From Cyanobacterium sp. HL-69 (GTDB lineage: Bacteria > Cyanobacteriota > Cyanobacteriia > Cyanobacteriales > Cyanobacteriaceae): 64,000 bases of DNA. The DNA is taken from NCBI GenBank assembly GCA_002813895.1, contig CP024912.1, positions 1,240,001-1,304,000 of the forward strand, given 5' to 3'. The notes below the pieces were generated by a model. That model was given only the letters and a program-made list of their open reading frames with translations, was not told the origin of the DNA and did no database searches. The translations under genes and the position numbers were made by a program. Below are positions 27,648-36,523 of the stretch, in pieces (positions within the stretch are counted from its first letter, which is position 1; each line of letters opens with the position of its first letter).

Positions 27648-27693
27648 TAATTCTATTTTTTCGTGGTGGAATATTTGGTTTAAATTTTCTCTT

Positions 27694-27737
27694 TCTCCCC
27701 TTTTTAGGGGAGATTCCGAAGGCAGAGGAGTTGCCTT
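27694..27737. terminator. two hairpins between convergent genes
   Basis: TCTCCCC/GGGGAGA (27694-27713, T-rich loop) and AAGGCA/TGCCTT (27719-27737). Neither has a long T tract after it, but they lie between convergent stops and probably end both transcripts. Confidence 0.4.
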
Positions 27738-27753
27738 TATCTATGTTATATCT

Positions 27754-28953
27754 TTAATAAGGTAAATTGACATATACTCCCCTAATGTGAGGGCTGACAT
27801 CTTCTTGCCATTCAGGGCTATTAATAGGTTGCCAAGTAAAGTTACTGGTAGGTATAGTAGAGGGATTTGGTGAGCCTTCAAAGGTGGCAGATGCACTATT
27901 TACCCGTAACGGTATTCCCTGCACTTGTCTGATTTCAAAAGTATCAGCATCTATCAAAACTCTCCCTATCATATCTTGTCCCCTTGCCCGAAGGTTGGGG
28001 TGAATGAAGTTTCCTAAACTTTGAAACATGATTCCCTGTTTTTCTGATGGTTTGTTTACGATGGTGACGGGGCGCCATACATGGGGGCCATGACCAAAGA
28101 CTATATCTCCGTTATACTCACGGATAAAGCTGCTTCCTAGGTTAACTAATTGTTGTTGGGTTTGATTATTCCAACTGTGAAGGGATAAAATTCTGATGTC
28201 TGCATGGGCATCTCGGAGCGATCGCAATATAGCGTCTCGATCACTAATACAGGTAATATTATTACAAGCTCCCCCCAAGTATAAACTAGCAAAAGCAACC
28301 CTCACACTACGCCCTTTTATCTCCATGGTTTGCACCACCGCCACATTTTTCTCTTGGGGTTTGCCCACCCCATGCCATAACCAATTAGCCTCGAGGTTTT
28401 GAGTTAAATTTGCCATCTGAGAAGCCGTCATTAATGCCCCATCCAAACCGTTTTCTCCCCTTGGGCAATCCCAACTATGATTATTAGCTAAACCAATTAA
28501 ATTAAAGCCTTTCTCATAGGCTTGGGCAAGGTTTTCTGGATGGGATACGAAGGTAAAAGAATTTTGGTTAGGAGTACCCCTAAAAGTATTACAGCGAATG
28601 CCTACCACACTTTCCCAATTGAGAAAAGATAAATCTCCTCGGTAAGATTTCCCTGTGGCATCAAGACCATCTAATCTTACTCCAAAATTGGCTGGTAGTC
28701 CATCCCCTAAGTTACTGTCGGGGGAAGGGGGTTGACGATAGGTTAATGCCATGCCAGAGTCTCCCATGCCTCTTATATCGATAAAATTATCTGCTTTTGT
28801 ACTATCTAGGGGTATGGGGGCAAGATTTTTTTTGGGATTTTGAGCGAATACATCGGTTTGATTGATATTGGGTTTGACAGACTCTGCTTTTACGTTACTA
28901 CTAAAGCTACTAAATAATAAAGCAATACAGATAAAAGAAAATTTTTTAATCAT
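27754..28953 (-). CDS. CapA-family (PGA_cap) putative metallophosphatase, secreted
   Basis: A 399-residue protein with a signal peptide (residues 1-23, cleavage near VKA-ES). The body matches the CapA/PgsA-type fold: IRGMGDSGMALTYR near residue 60, LSFLNWESVVG, LIGLANNHSWDCP, then LSLHSWNNQ and VFGHGPHVWRPV, whose Asn and His residues fit metal-binding positions of the calcineurin-like family. Relatives take part in poly-gamma-glutamate capsule synthesis, but no other capsule genes are nearby, so the substrate is unknown. It acts in the periplasm or outside by inference. It is a single gene, convergent with ferredoxin. Confidence 0.85.
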   Translation of the reverse strand: MIKKFSFICIALLFSSFSSNVKAESVKPNINQTDVFAQNPKKNLAPIPLDSTKADNFIDIRGMGDSGMALTYRQPPSPDSNLGDGLPANFGVRLDGLDATGKSYRGDLSFLNWESVVGIRCNTFRGTPNQNSFTFVSHPENLAQAYEKGFNLIGLANNHSWDCPRGENGLDGALMTASQMANLTQNLEANWLWHGVGKPQEKNVAVVQTMEIKGRSVRVAFASLYLGGACNNITCISDRDAILRSLRDAHADIRILSLHSWNNQTQQQLVNLGSSFIREYNGDIVFGHGPHVWRPVTIVNKPSEKQGIMFQSLGNFIHPNLRARGQDMIGRVLIDADTFEIRQVQGIPLRVNSASATFEGSPNPSTIPTSNFTWQPINSPEWQEDVSPHIRGVYVNLPY

Positions 28954-29012
28954 CTTAGTGAGGTATTTTTTTGAAGCAAAATATCCCTTATTCTAAGCAA
29001 AATTTTCGATAA

Positions 29013-29759
29013 TTATTCATCATCAATTAATTCAAAATTAGCGGTCACATTTTGGATATCATCTAGGGATTCTAAAGCATCCATTAATCTTAATAAATAT
29101 TTCGTTTGTTCGGGATCATTTATCTCTACAAAATTATTAGGTATCCAACGTAATTCTGCTTCTTTGACTAAAAAATTATCCCTTAATTGTTGATTAAGAT
29201 TTTCTAAATTAGCTACTTCAGTAAAAATTTCTGCCCCTTGATAATCTTCCTCGTCAATGATTTCATAACTTTGGGCATCAGCTTCGAGGGATACTTCTAA
29301 TAGTTTATCCTCGTCAATTTCTCCTTCCAATAGTACCACCCCTTTATGGTCAAACATCCAACTCACACAACCCGTTTCCCCTAAGTTGCCCCCGTTTTTA
29401 CTAAAGGCTTCTCTCACATCCGCTGCGGTGCGATTACGATTATCGGTTAGGGCTTCAATTAGTACCGCAACGCCCCCAATGCCATACCCTTCGTAGCGGA
29501 TTTCCTCTAGGTTGGCTTCGCCATCATTATAAGTACCAGCACCCTTGGCGATCGCCCTTTCAATGTTATCATTAGGTATCCCTGCTGCCTTGGCTTTTTC
29601 TACCGCCGTGCGTAGCTGAAAATTACCATCAATATCAGCAATGCCGTTACGGGCTGCCACAATAATCGCCCGAGAAAGTTGGGTAAAAGTCTTACCCTTT
29701 TTTGCATCTACCCTTGCCTTTTGTCTTTTGATATTTGCCCACTTACTATGCCCTGCCAT
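29013..29759 (-). CDS. YebC/PmpR family protein
   Basis: A 248-residue member of the YebC family. It starts MAGHSKWANIKRQKARVDAK, the invariant N-terminus, followed by AAVEKAKAAG-like helices (AVEKAKAAGIPNDNIERAI) and IRYEGYGIGGVAVLIEALTD. Members were described as DNA-binding regulators, and more recently some as ribosome-associated factors that relieve stalling on proline stretches. Which applies here cannot be read from the sequence. The downstream gap to CapA is about 60 bases on the same strand, so coexpression is possible. The C-terminus is acidic, as usual. Confidence 0.93.
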   Translation of the reverse strand: MAGHSKWANIKRQKARVDAKKGKTFTQLSRAIIVAARNGIADIDGNFQLRTAVEKAKAAGIPNDNIERAIAKGAGTYNDGEANLEEIRYEGYGIGGVAVLIEALTDNRNRTAADVREAFSKNGGNLGETGCVSWMFDHKGVVLLEGEIDEDKLLEVSLEADAQSYEIIDEEDYQGAEIFTEVANLENLNQQLRDNFLVKEAELRWIPNNFVEINDPEQTKYLLRLMDALESLDDIQNVTANFELIDDE

Positions 29760-30118
29760 AACTATTTAACTATTAATTTGAATAACATTAAAAATGGATA
29801 ATTAACTATTAAAAATATTATTTCATATATTATTCATCTTTCAAACTAGAATAATAATCTTGACTGTTTAATTTTAAAATCAATAAAAAGTCAAAATATT
29901 ATTAGCTAAAATTCTGATAAATAGGAAAGGTAAAATTTAAAATAGTTAAGCACTTTAAGTAAAATTATTATTAACGCACCACAATTAATTTTATCAATTA
30001 ATGGTAAATAGGTTGGTGAAATTAATTATAGATTTTATTTCACTCAGACTTTTATAAAGAAGGGCAAGGGGCTTATGTTCCTTATTATTCCTTGCCCAAA
30101 TCGATTTAATTATAGATG
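29760..30118. other. AT-rich intergenic region
   Basis: 359 bases with no supported reading frame. It contains an AATGGATAATTAACTATTAA repeat near 29793. A hairpin GGGCAAGG/CCTTGCCC at 30062-30097 may end the lipoprotein gene on the minus strand; it resembles a degenerate copy of the CAAGGGGCTTAAGCCCCTTG repeat. Confidence 0.45.
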
Positions 30119-31429
30119 CTACTCGAGTGTCTCATCACCATTAGAAACTACCTCCATTTCCTGATCGTCAACGGGTGGCACATCAATAATTTCTTCGGTA
30201 ATAATTTCCTCTAAAGATTTATTTTCTTTTTCTGGATTAACTTCATTCTCTTCACTTAAAACATTATCAATTATTTCATCAACAAAATCCTCTACTTCTG
30301 TATTTTCTTCCCCTAATGTTTCCTCCTCAGAAATAGCATTATCTTCCTTTGAAACTGTATGTTTCTCTTCTACTTTTTCATCTTCAACCTGTCCCTGTTC
30401 AATTATAGAATTAGCTTCATCCTCTTTACCTTTTACTTTCTCCGAAATAGGTTCATCTTTTGCAATGTTTTGTTCAACAATTTCATCCTCTTCTACTATA
30501 GATTCAGGAGATGGAACATAAGAAGGAATAGTAATAACTTTTGCCTTATTTAAACTAATTTTATCGGTCATTAATTTAGATAAAGTATCCTTAATTTTAG
30601 TATCATAATTAATTACTCTTACAGTGCTATTAAAAGAGTTTTTAATCACATCACCACGGTCATCAATAAACTCTAATTTTACCCAGTTTTCCCCCTTATT
30701 AAAACCAGTTAAATAAATAGGTTGCCATGTATCTAATAAAAAAGTTTCCCCATTGACAGTTACCCGAATACGCCAATCTTGAATACCATCATCCTGACTT
30801 TCTTGGGCTACTAGGTGTAAAGGGGCGTTGGTAAGATAAAAGTCAAGCATAATAGGCTCTGCACCATAGTTTCCTTGGGGACGACTGTAGGTTAAGAGGG
30901 GTTGACTACCAGAGGGGTTATTGTCTTCTGTGGGGGTAAAAACATGGAAGGTAGTTTGGGCATAGGCCTCTGAATTTTTAAAACTTTCATGCCATGGGCG
31001 AGAAGCAAAAACCCTAATGGTATGGGTGCCGGGGGCTAAATCAGACAAAATTAGAGGCTCATCGATATTATATACGGCTTGATAGGGTTGATCATCAAGG
31101 AAAAAGTGTAAATGGGGCCCCATCTGCAATTCTTCATTTTTAAAAATATCTAACCCGTTTATTTCTAGTTTTACCTCAGCGGTAGTGGTGGAAAGAATTT
31201 GGTCATTACTAGGGCTAATGATACTAACTTGGGGTTGTTTTGAGAGGAAAGTTTTGTTTAATTCTTGAATTAATTTTGGGGGGGCAACCTCGGCTATATT
31301 ATCAACTTTGGGAATGGGAGCATTGTTGGTGTTAAATGCTTGGACGCTATCAATAGTATCGTTACAACTGCTGAGCATGATACTGAGGAAAAAAATGATC
31401 AAGCAGGATAATATTTTTTTAATAACCAT
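30119..31429 (-). CDS. lipoprotein with a long acidic C-terminal tail
   Basis: A 436-residue protein. The N-terminus is a lipoprotein signal with lipobox LSSC, making Cys22 the acylated residue. Residues 60-290 are folded and strand-rich (PQVSIISPSNDQILSTTTAE, then MGPHLHFFLDDQPYQAVYN and a second half VRVTVNGETFLLDTWQ), resembling Ig-like domains in tandem. From about residue 308 to the end it is low-complexity and extremely rich in Glu and Asp. The lipid anchor places it on a membrane face in the periplasm. I do not recognise a function; the acidic tail could bind cations, which is speculation. Confidence 0.75.
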   Translation of the reverse strand: MVIKKILSCLIIFFLSIMLSSCNDTIDSVQAFNTNNAPIPKVDNIAEVAPPKLIQELNKTFLSKQPQVSIISPSNDQILSTTTAEVKLEINGLDIFKNEELQMGPHLHFFLDDQPYQAVYNIDEPLILSDLAPGTHTIRVFASRPWHESFKNSEAYAQTTFHVFTPTEDNNPSGSQPLLTYSRPQGNYGAEPIMLDFYLTNAPLHLVAQESQDDGIQDWRIRVTVNGETFLLDTWQPIYLTGFNKGENWVKLEFIDDRGDVIKNSFNSTVRVINYDTKIKDTLSKLMTDKISLNKAKVITIPSYVPSPESIVEEDEIVEQNIAKDEPISEKVKGKEDEANSIIEQGQVEDEKVEEKHTVSKEDNAISEEETLGEENTEVEDFVDEIIDNVLSEENEVNPEKENKSLEEIITEEIIDVPPVDDQEMEVVSNGDETLE

Positions 31430-31648
31430 ATTCCATATATATATTAGTCTTCGCTTCTATAATAATGCCCTGTTTACCATGTAGCGAAAATTTTACTTTT
31501 TTTTCATTAACTAGAATTCTTCGCCAATCTATCGTTAAGATTAACGATAATTTAAGTTTTTTGATAGAAAATATTTATTTTACTTAAAGCAAAAAATAAT
31601 AATAATTCTTGTTTTATAGGGACTTAGAATATTGTGTCCCTATGTTTT

Positions 31649-32863
31649 TTATTTAACTAAACGAATAAACTTTTTCTTACCTACTTGTAAAATTTTGTTT
31701 TCCAAATCTTGGCTATTTTCTACTGTTAAATTAGGGTCAGAAATGCGATCGCCCTCTAGGCGTACACTACCCCCCTGAATCTGTCTTCTACCATCACCGC
31801 TACTACTTACCAACCCAGCAGCATTAAGGATATAAAACAACTTAGCAGGGAATTCTACCGAACTAAGGGAAAACTCAGGCACTGCTTCGGCGTTCGCCAT
31901 ATTTTGCTGTTTTACCAAGTCCACTGCCGTTTTTTGAGCCGCTAAAGCCGACTCCCTGCCGTGATATTGAGCCACAATTTCCACCGCCAACATTTTTTGT
32001 GCCTCCCGTGGATTTTCTGGAATATCACTCAAAGATAAATCTGTCAACAACTCAAAATAATTTTGTAACAAAGAATCAGGGGTTTTTTCCAACTTAGAAT
32101 ACATCGATAAAGCATCCTCCTTTAAACCCACATAATTATTTAAAGATTTAGACATCTTTTGCTCCCCATCCGTACCAATTAAAATCGGTAAAAGTACCCC
32201 AAACTGAGGTTTTTTACCAAAATATTTTTGCAAATCGCGACCCACTGCAATGTTAAACTTTTGATCAGTACCCCCCAATTCCACATCCGCATCCACCGCC
32301 ACAGAATCATAACCCTGCATCAAAGGATATAAAAACTCATGGAGATAGATAGGAGTTTCTTGGGTATAACGATTATTAAAACCCTCTTTTGCCAACATCT
32401 GCTGTACCGTCATAGTAGCCAAAAGCTCTTGAATTTTGCCCAAATCAAGGCCAGAAAGCCACTCCGAATTGTAACGAATCTCCAAACGCCCGGAAGTATC
32501 AAAATCAAGGATAGGGCGTAATTGATTGAGGTAAGTTTCCGCATTTTCCTTCACCTGCTGAGGAGTTAACTGCTTTCTTACCTTATCTTTTCCCGTAGGA
32601 TCTCCAATTTGAGCGGTAAAATCCCCTATAATTACAACGGCGGTATGTCCTTGATCTTGAAAAGCCCTTAACTTACGAAAAGGGATACTATGTCCTAAGT
32701 GTAGATCCGTTCCTGTGGGATCAATCCCTAATTTTACCCGCAAAGGATTACTAGATTTTAAACATAATTGTTCTAAATTATCATCCATAGAATCAGAATC
32801 AGGTTGATTAGGAAAAACATCACTAACCCCCCGATGTAACCACAAAAAATTATCAGTCGTCAT
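31649..32863 (-). CDS. tyrS: tyrosyl-tRNA synthetase
   Basis: A 404-residue class I synthetase for tRNA-Tyr. The HIGH-type motif is [20 protein letters not shown] near residue 50 and the KMSKS loop is [20 protein letters not shown] near 230. A C-terminal S4-type RNA-binding domain ends the protein ([18 protein letters not shown] and [14 protein letters not shown]). The layout is that of the TyrRS group with KMSKS, common in cyanobacteria. It is followed upstream on the same strand, 125 bases away, by the histidine phosphatase gene, with an AT repeat between them. Confidence 0.96.
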   Translation of the reverse strand: MTTDNFLWLHRGVSDVFPNQPDSDSMDDNLEQLCLKSSNPLRVKLGIDPTGTDLHLGHSIPFRKLRAFQDQGHTAVVIIGDFTAQIGDPTGKDKVRKQLTPQQVKENAETYLNQLRPILDFDTSGRLEIRYNSEWLSGLDLGKIQELLATMTVQQMLAKEGFNNRYTQETPIYLHEFLYPLMQGYDSVAVDADVELGGTDQKFNIAVGRDLQKYFGKKPQFGVLLPILIGTDGEQKMSKSLNNYVGLKEDALSMYSKLEKTPDSLLQNYFELLTDLSLSDIPENPREAQKMLAVEIVAQYHGRESALAAQKTAVDLVKQQNMANAEAVPEFSLSSVEFPAKLFYILNAAGLVSSSGDGRRQIQGGSVRLEGDRISDPNLTVENSQDLENKILQVGKKKFIRLVK

Positions 32864-32942
32864 TATCTATATATTTTTTCTATAAAATTTCTACACTTCA
32901 AAACTCATATAAATTGGGCTTTGTTACCTCCACCCAACTTAC

Positions 32943-32991
32943 CAATTATCGATTAATTGTCAATTATCCATTATCAATTATCAATTAATTA
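32943..32991. repeat. intergenic AT repeat
   Basis: CAATTATCGATTAATTGTCA and following bases form an array of ATTATCAATT units between tyrS and the phosphatase gene. It is a longer member of the dispersed family in this window. Confidence 0.6.
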
Positions 32992-34323
32992 CAGCGCCCC
33001 TGCCGCCGTTTGATCAAAAACACCCCCCAAATGGTTAGTTAAATTAACAGCCTGTAAAACAGGCATACCATCAACCCCTTGAGGATAATCCACCACCGTC
33101 ACAGCGCCATTACCCTGCTTAATATTCCAGAAATTACTCGCCTGTAAACCCAAAAGATAACAAATAATCACCTTATTAATAGCATCATGGGCAACGACAA
33201 TTCCTGTCTTACTCTGACTAGCATCTAAATTTTCCCTAACAACTTCTTGCCAAGCCTCAATAGCCCTATCCCATACCTGTTGTAAATTTTCTCCTTCAGG
33301 CATCTGCACCGTTTCAGGCTTATCCTTCCACTCTTGTAATAAGCCAGGATAATCCGCCTCAATTTCGGCTTCTAGTTTTCCTTCCCATAAACCATGGGAA
33401 ATTTCCTCAAGATCTTTTTTAGTACTTAAATTAACATCAGGGTGGTGTTGTAAAATAATTTCCGCAGTTTCCTTGGGGCGAGAAAGAGGGCTAGTCACCC
33501 CAAAATCAATGGATACATCCTTGAGAAACTCCCCAGCTTTTTGGGCTTGTTTTTTACCATTCTCATTAAGAGGAATATCCTTAACCCCTTGGAAACGAGA
33601 CATTCTATTCCATTCCGTTTCCCCATGACGTACCAACAACAAACGTAAAACCGCACCTTCTTGGGGACGAAAATCAGGAATAGGAGTACCCAAATGGGCA
33701 GTTTGATTTAAAGATTCTAATTGAACAGGATCTCCAAAATTACCTGTAAAATTAAGAACATTAATACAACAATTAGACTGCTGAATACTGTGATAATGAC
33801 TAGCAGGAATACCCAAGGCACTCATTAATAAACAACGGTTAATGCCATTATGTGCCGCAATAAAAATAGTTTCTCCTTGATGCTTGGGAATAATCACTCG
33901 CCAAAATTCTTGGGCTTGAGCATATAAATTCAATACAGGATAAAACTCCTTCCCATCAACCTCCATTTTCAACTCATGGGGTTTTTCTTTCCAAGTTTTA
34001 TATTCTTCGGGAAATTGTTGTTTAACATCTTCCTTTTTCCATTTTTCCCAAAGGGGTAGATTAATCTCTTTTAATTTTTCTAATACAGTCAAACTGGGAT
34101 TATGTTCATTGGCTTCCCTAATAATATTAGCGGTTTCGGTTGCTCTTTGGAGGGGGCTACTATAAAAACCGGCAAAATTAACTTTACTAAGAGTTTGTCC
34201 TAGTAATTCAGCTTGTTTACGTCCTTTTTCTGTGATGACTGATTCATCACAGCGCCCCTGAATCATCCTTTGTGCATTGTAGCTACTTTGCCCATGACGA
34301 ACTATGATTACACGAGTAGTCAT
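32989..34323 (-). CDS. tandem histidine phosphatase (phosphoglycerate mutase superfamily)
   Basis: A 444-residue protein made of two histidine-phosphatase domains. The first begins TRVIIVRHGQSSYNAQRMIQ with the catalytic RHG at residues 8-10. The second begins RLLLVRHGETEWNRMSRFQG near residue 228. The first domain keeps its second His (FIAAHNGINR), and the second domain has GIVVAHDAINK, so both may be active. Two-domain members occur widely in cyanobacteria; substrates such as phosphoserine or phosphoglycolate have been discussed for relatives, but none can be assigned here. It is cytoplasmic and encoded alone. Confidence 0.88.
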   Translation of the reverse strand: MTTRVIIVRHGQSSYNAQRMIQGRCDESVITEKGRKQAELLGQTLSKVNFAGFYSSPLQRATETANIIREANEHNPSLTVLEKLKEINLPLWEKWKKEDVKQQFPEEYKTWKEKPHELKMEVDGKEFYPVLNLYAQAQEFWRVIIPKHQGETIFIAAHNGINRCLLMSALGIPASHYHSIQQSNCCINVLNFTGNFGDPVQLESLNQTAHLGTPIPDFRPQEGAVLRLLLVRHGETEWNRMSRFQGVKDIPLNENGKKQAQKAGEFLKDVSIDFGVTSPLSRPKETAEIILQHHPDVNLSTKKDLEEISHGLWEGKLEAEIEADYPGLLQEWKDKPETVQMPEGENLQQVWDRAIEAWQEVVRENLDASQSKTGIVVAHDAINKVIICYLLGLQASNFWNIKQGNGAVTVVDYPQGVDGMPVLQAVNLTNHLGGVFDQTAAGAL

Positions 34324-34500
34324 TACTATATTATTTTATGTATATTGAATAGGTTGATTGTTAGTCAGTGGCTATTATATAGCAAGGACAACCACGGTAA
34401 AAGTTAAATGCTCAAGGATTTAATTGTGTTTTGTCGCTCTGGTTTTTGATAAACTTAATAAAGTTTGAACATAGCTATCAAAAAAAGGAGTTCAGTTATT

Positions 34501-35055
34501 GTGGCAAATCGTACAATTTTAGTCATTGATGACAGTATGGTAATTAGACGTACTGTAAAGGATATGTTACCTCCAGGAAAGTTTGATGTGGTTGAGGCAA
34601 AGGATGGTTTACAGGGTATGGAATTGTTAAAAACCACGAAGCCTCAAATAATTATGTTAGATTTTTTCTTACCTAAAATGAGTGGTTGGGATGTGTATCA
34701 AGAAATTCAAAAAAACCCTCATTTCAGAGCAATTCCTCTTTTGTTAATGTCTGGAAGAAAGGACGAAGTAACTGACAAAATTCCTGAACCTTTTGAATAT
34801 TTTGCCTTTTTAGAAAAACCTTTCGACCAAAAACAGTTGGTACAAGGTATTCGGGATTCCATGGAAAGATCTAAAAAATTGGCTCAAGTATTGCAACAGT
34901 CAGCACCTCAAAAGTCTTCCACTGCAACGGATTCTGGGGATGATGCAGATACAGCCCAATTAAATGCACGAGTTGCCCATTTAGAAGCGGAAGTCGATAA
35001 GTTGAAAAAACAAATTAATCAGTTAGTAGGATTTATTAAGAAAAAATTAAGCTAA
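34501..35055 (+). CDS. response regulator with REC domain and coiled coil
   Basis: A 184-residue protein. I chose the GTG at 34501, ten bases after AAGGAG; the upstream in-frame TTG at 34465 has no such site. The receiver domain spans residues 5-125, with acidic pocket Asp10-Asp11, phospho-acceptor Asp54 (IIMLDFFLPKM), Ser84 and Lys106. After a Ser/Thr-rich linker, residues 150-184 form a heptad coiled coil (LNARVAHLEAEVDKLKKQIN). It has no DNA-binding domain, so it probably acts by protein contact or dimerises. No histidine kinase is adjacent. Confidence 0.9.
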   Translation: MANRTILVIDDSMVIRRTVKDMLPPGKFDVVEAKDGLQGMELLKTTKPQIIMLDFFLPKMSGWDVYQEIQKNPHFRAIPLLLMSGRKDEVTDKIPEPFEYFAFLEKPFDQKQLVQGIRDSMERSKKLAQVLQQSAPQKSSTATDSGDDADTAQLNARVAHLEAEVDKLKKQINQLVGFIKKKLS

Positions 35056-35114
35056 TTTTTCATCTGATTTGATGATATTGTGTTTGACGATGTTTAATTT
35101 TATTCACCCTAACA

Positions 35115-35306
35115 ATGACTTTTAATAACTCCTTTTTTTTCATTCTGAAGGTATTTGTAATTTCTGGGATAATCTCATTTATTATTAAATATGTTCTCAG
35201 TAATTTCGATTTACTTAGTCAAACACAGTTCGCTTTACCCATAGTTTTTGTCCCTACTATCGTCGTATTTTTGCTTTTAGTTTATCGAACTATAAATAAA
35301 GGTTAA
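35115..35306 (+). CDS. small two-helix membrane protein
   Basis: A 63-residue protein with two hydrophobic helices, at about residues 7-27 and 38-58, ending RTINKG. It starts with ATG at 35115 and its stop lies only five bases before the start of the AI-2E permease gene, so the two are almost certainly cotranscribed and translationally linked. It may be a partner or assembly factor for the permease, but that is inference from spacing alone. I do not recognise the family. Confidence 0.65.
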   Translation: MTFNNSFFFILKVFVISGIISFIIKYVLSNFDLLSQTQFALPIVFVPTIVVFLLLVYRTINKG

Positions 35307-35311
35307 TAGCC

Positions 35312-36343
35312 ATGAATTTTGCAAAATGGGTAAGTTTTTCCCTTGTTATTATTTTAATTTATATTATTTGGCAGGTTAAACAATTACTCTTGTTGGCATT
35401 AACCGCAATAGTTTTGGCAATTAGTCTTAATATTTTGATAATTCAAATGGGACGTTTTGGCTTAAAAAGAAAATATGCTGTCCCTTTATCTATTTTTTGT
35501 TTATTAGGAACTATTTTTTTATTTGGTAGTTTGGTTGTCCCTTCTTTAATTACTCAATTTGAGGAGTTATCTAAGTTAGTTCCAAAGGGAATTGATAAGT
35601 TAATATTAGAGTTAAATAATTTAAGAGATAGTCTTTCTTTAGATGTTGTTAATGCTTTACCTAATTTAGACCAGCTTTTATCTCAATTACAACCCATTTT
35701 AAATGAGTTAATAAGTAGAGGGTTTAATTTTGTTTCAGGATTTTTAGGGATTTTATTAAGTAGTTTGTTATTGTTAGCTTTAACTTTAATGATCTTGGTA
35801 GAGCCTCTTCCTTATCGTAATGGTTTTATTCGTTTATTTCCTCAATTTTATCGTCATCGTATGGATAAAATTTTGATCTATTGCGAGAATGATTTACAGG
35901 AGTGGTTAACGGATACTTTAATTAGAATTTTTAGTGCTATTATTTTAAGTTCTTTTGTGCTATTTATTTTTGGTATTCCCCTTGTTTGGGTTCAAGGTTT
36001 TTTGGCTGGTTTTTTGGTTTTAATTCCCTATGTTGGCCCTAGCATTAGTGTAATTTCTCCCATGGCGATCGCATTTATAACATCATCATGGAAACCATGG
36101 TTTATCCTAATATTTTATATTATCATCTATCAAATAATTGAATATACAATTTTACCTAAAGTAAGAAAACATAGAGTTATATTATCTCCTGCAAATGTCA
36201 TTATTGGAGAGGTTTTTTTTGGCAGTTTGTTAGGTATATTGGGTTTATTTTTAGCCTTACCCCTCACCATTATTTCTCAAATTTTTGTCAAAGAAATTTT
36301 AATCAAAGATATTTTAGATAAAATTAATCACTCAGATTCTTAA
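35312..36343 (+). CDS. AI-2E family (PF01594) permease
   Basis: A 343-residue integral membrane protein of the former UPF0118 family, which includes autoinducer-2 exporters, sodium/proton antiporters and many members of unknown cargo. It has about seven hydrophobic segments in the usual arrangement: three near the N-terminus, a soluble helical stretch (residues 85-140, LRDSLSLDVVNALPNLDQLL), then the C-terminal membrane part with VQGFLAGFLVLIPYVGPSIS and GSLLGILGLFLALPLTIIS. It forms a short operon with the small membrane protein before it. The substrate cannot be deduced. Confidence 0.88.
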   Translation: MNFAKWVSFSLVIILIYIIWQVKQLLLLALTAIVLAISLNILIIQMGRFGLKRKYAVPLSIFCLLGTIFLFGSLVVPSLITQFEELSKLVPKGIDKLILELNNLRDSLSLDVVNALPNLDQLLSQLQPILNELISRGFNFVSGFLGILLSSLLLLALTLMILVEPLPYRNGFIRLFPQFYRHRMDKILIYCENDLQEWLTDTLIRIFSAIILSSFVLFIFGIPLVWVQGFLAGFLVLIPYVGPSISVISPMAIAFITSSWKPWFILIFYIIIYQIIEYTILPKVRKHRVILSPANVIIGEVFFGSLLGILGLFLALPLTIISQIFVKEILIKDILDKINHSDS

Positions 36344-36432
36344 GCCATTAAGTCAAAATAATTACTCACCCCCATCACTACAAGTTTTCATCACATTTTA
36401 CATATCAATTTTCTTAATCAGTAGCATCATAA

Positions 36433-36475
36433 ACAAAAATCTATTTGAAATACACTACCATTGACAAAAATCTAT
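36433..36475 (+). promoter_or_regulatory. repeated 12-mer upstream of the LysR gene
   Basis: ACAAAAATCTAT occurs at 36433-36444 and again at 36464-36475, 31 bp apart, or about three helical turns. It lies 49-91 bases before the regulator's start codon. A TTGACT box (36490) follows. This spacing suits a regulator that binds as a dimer of dimers, possibly autoregulation. Confidence 0.4.
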
Positions 36476-36523
36476 CGTAACCATTATCATTGACTTATAT
36501 TATTAAAGGTTTGGAGGATTATT

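Noticed and set aside
34465-34500. Upstream TTG start for the response regulator
   Set aside because: The GTG at 34501 has AAGGAG at good distance and gives the expected receiver start; the extra 12 residues contain the ribosome binding site itself.
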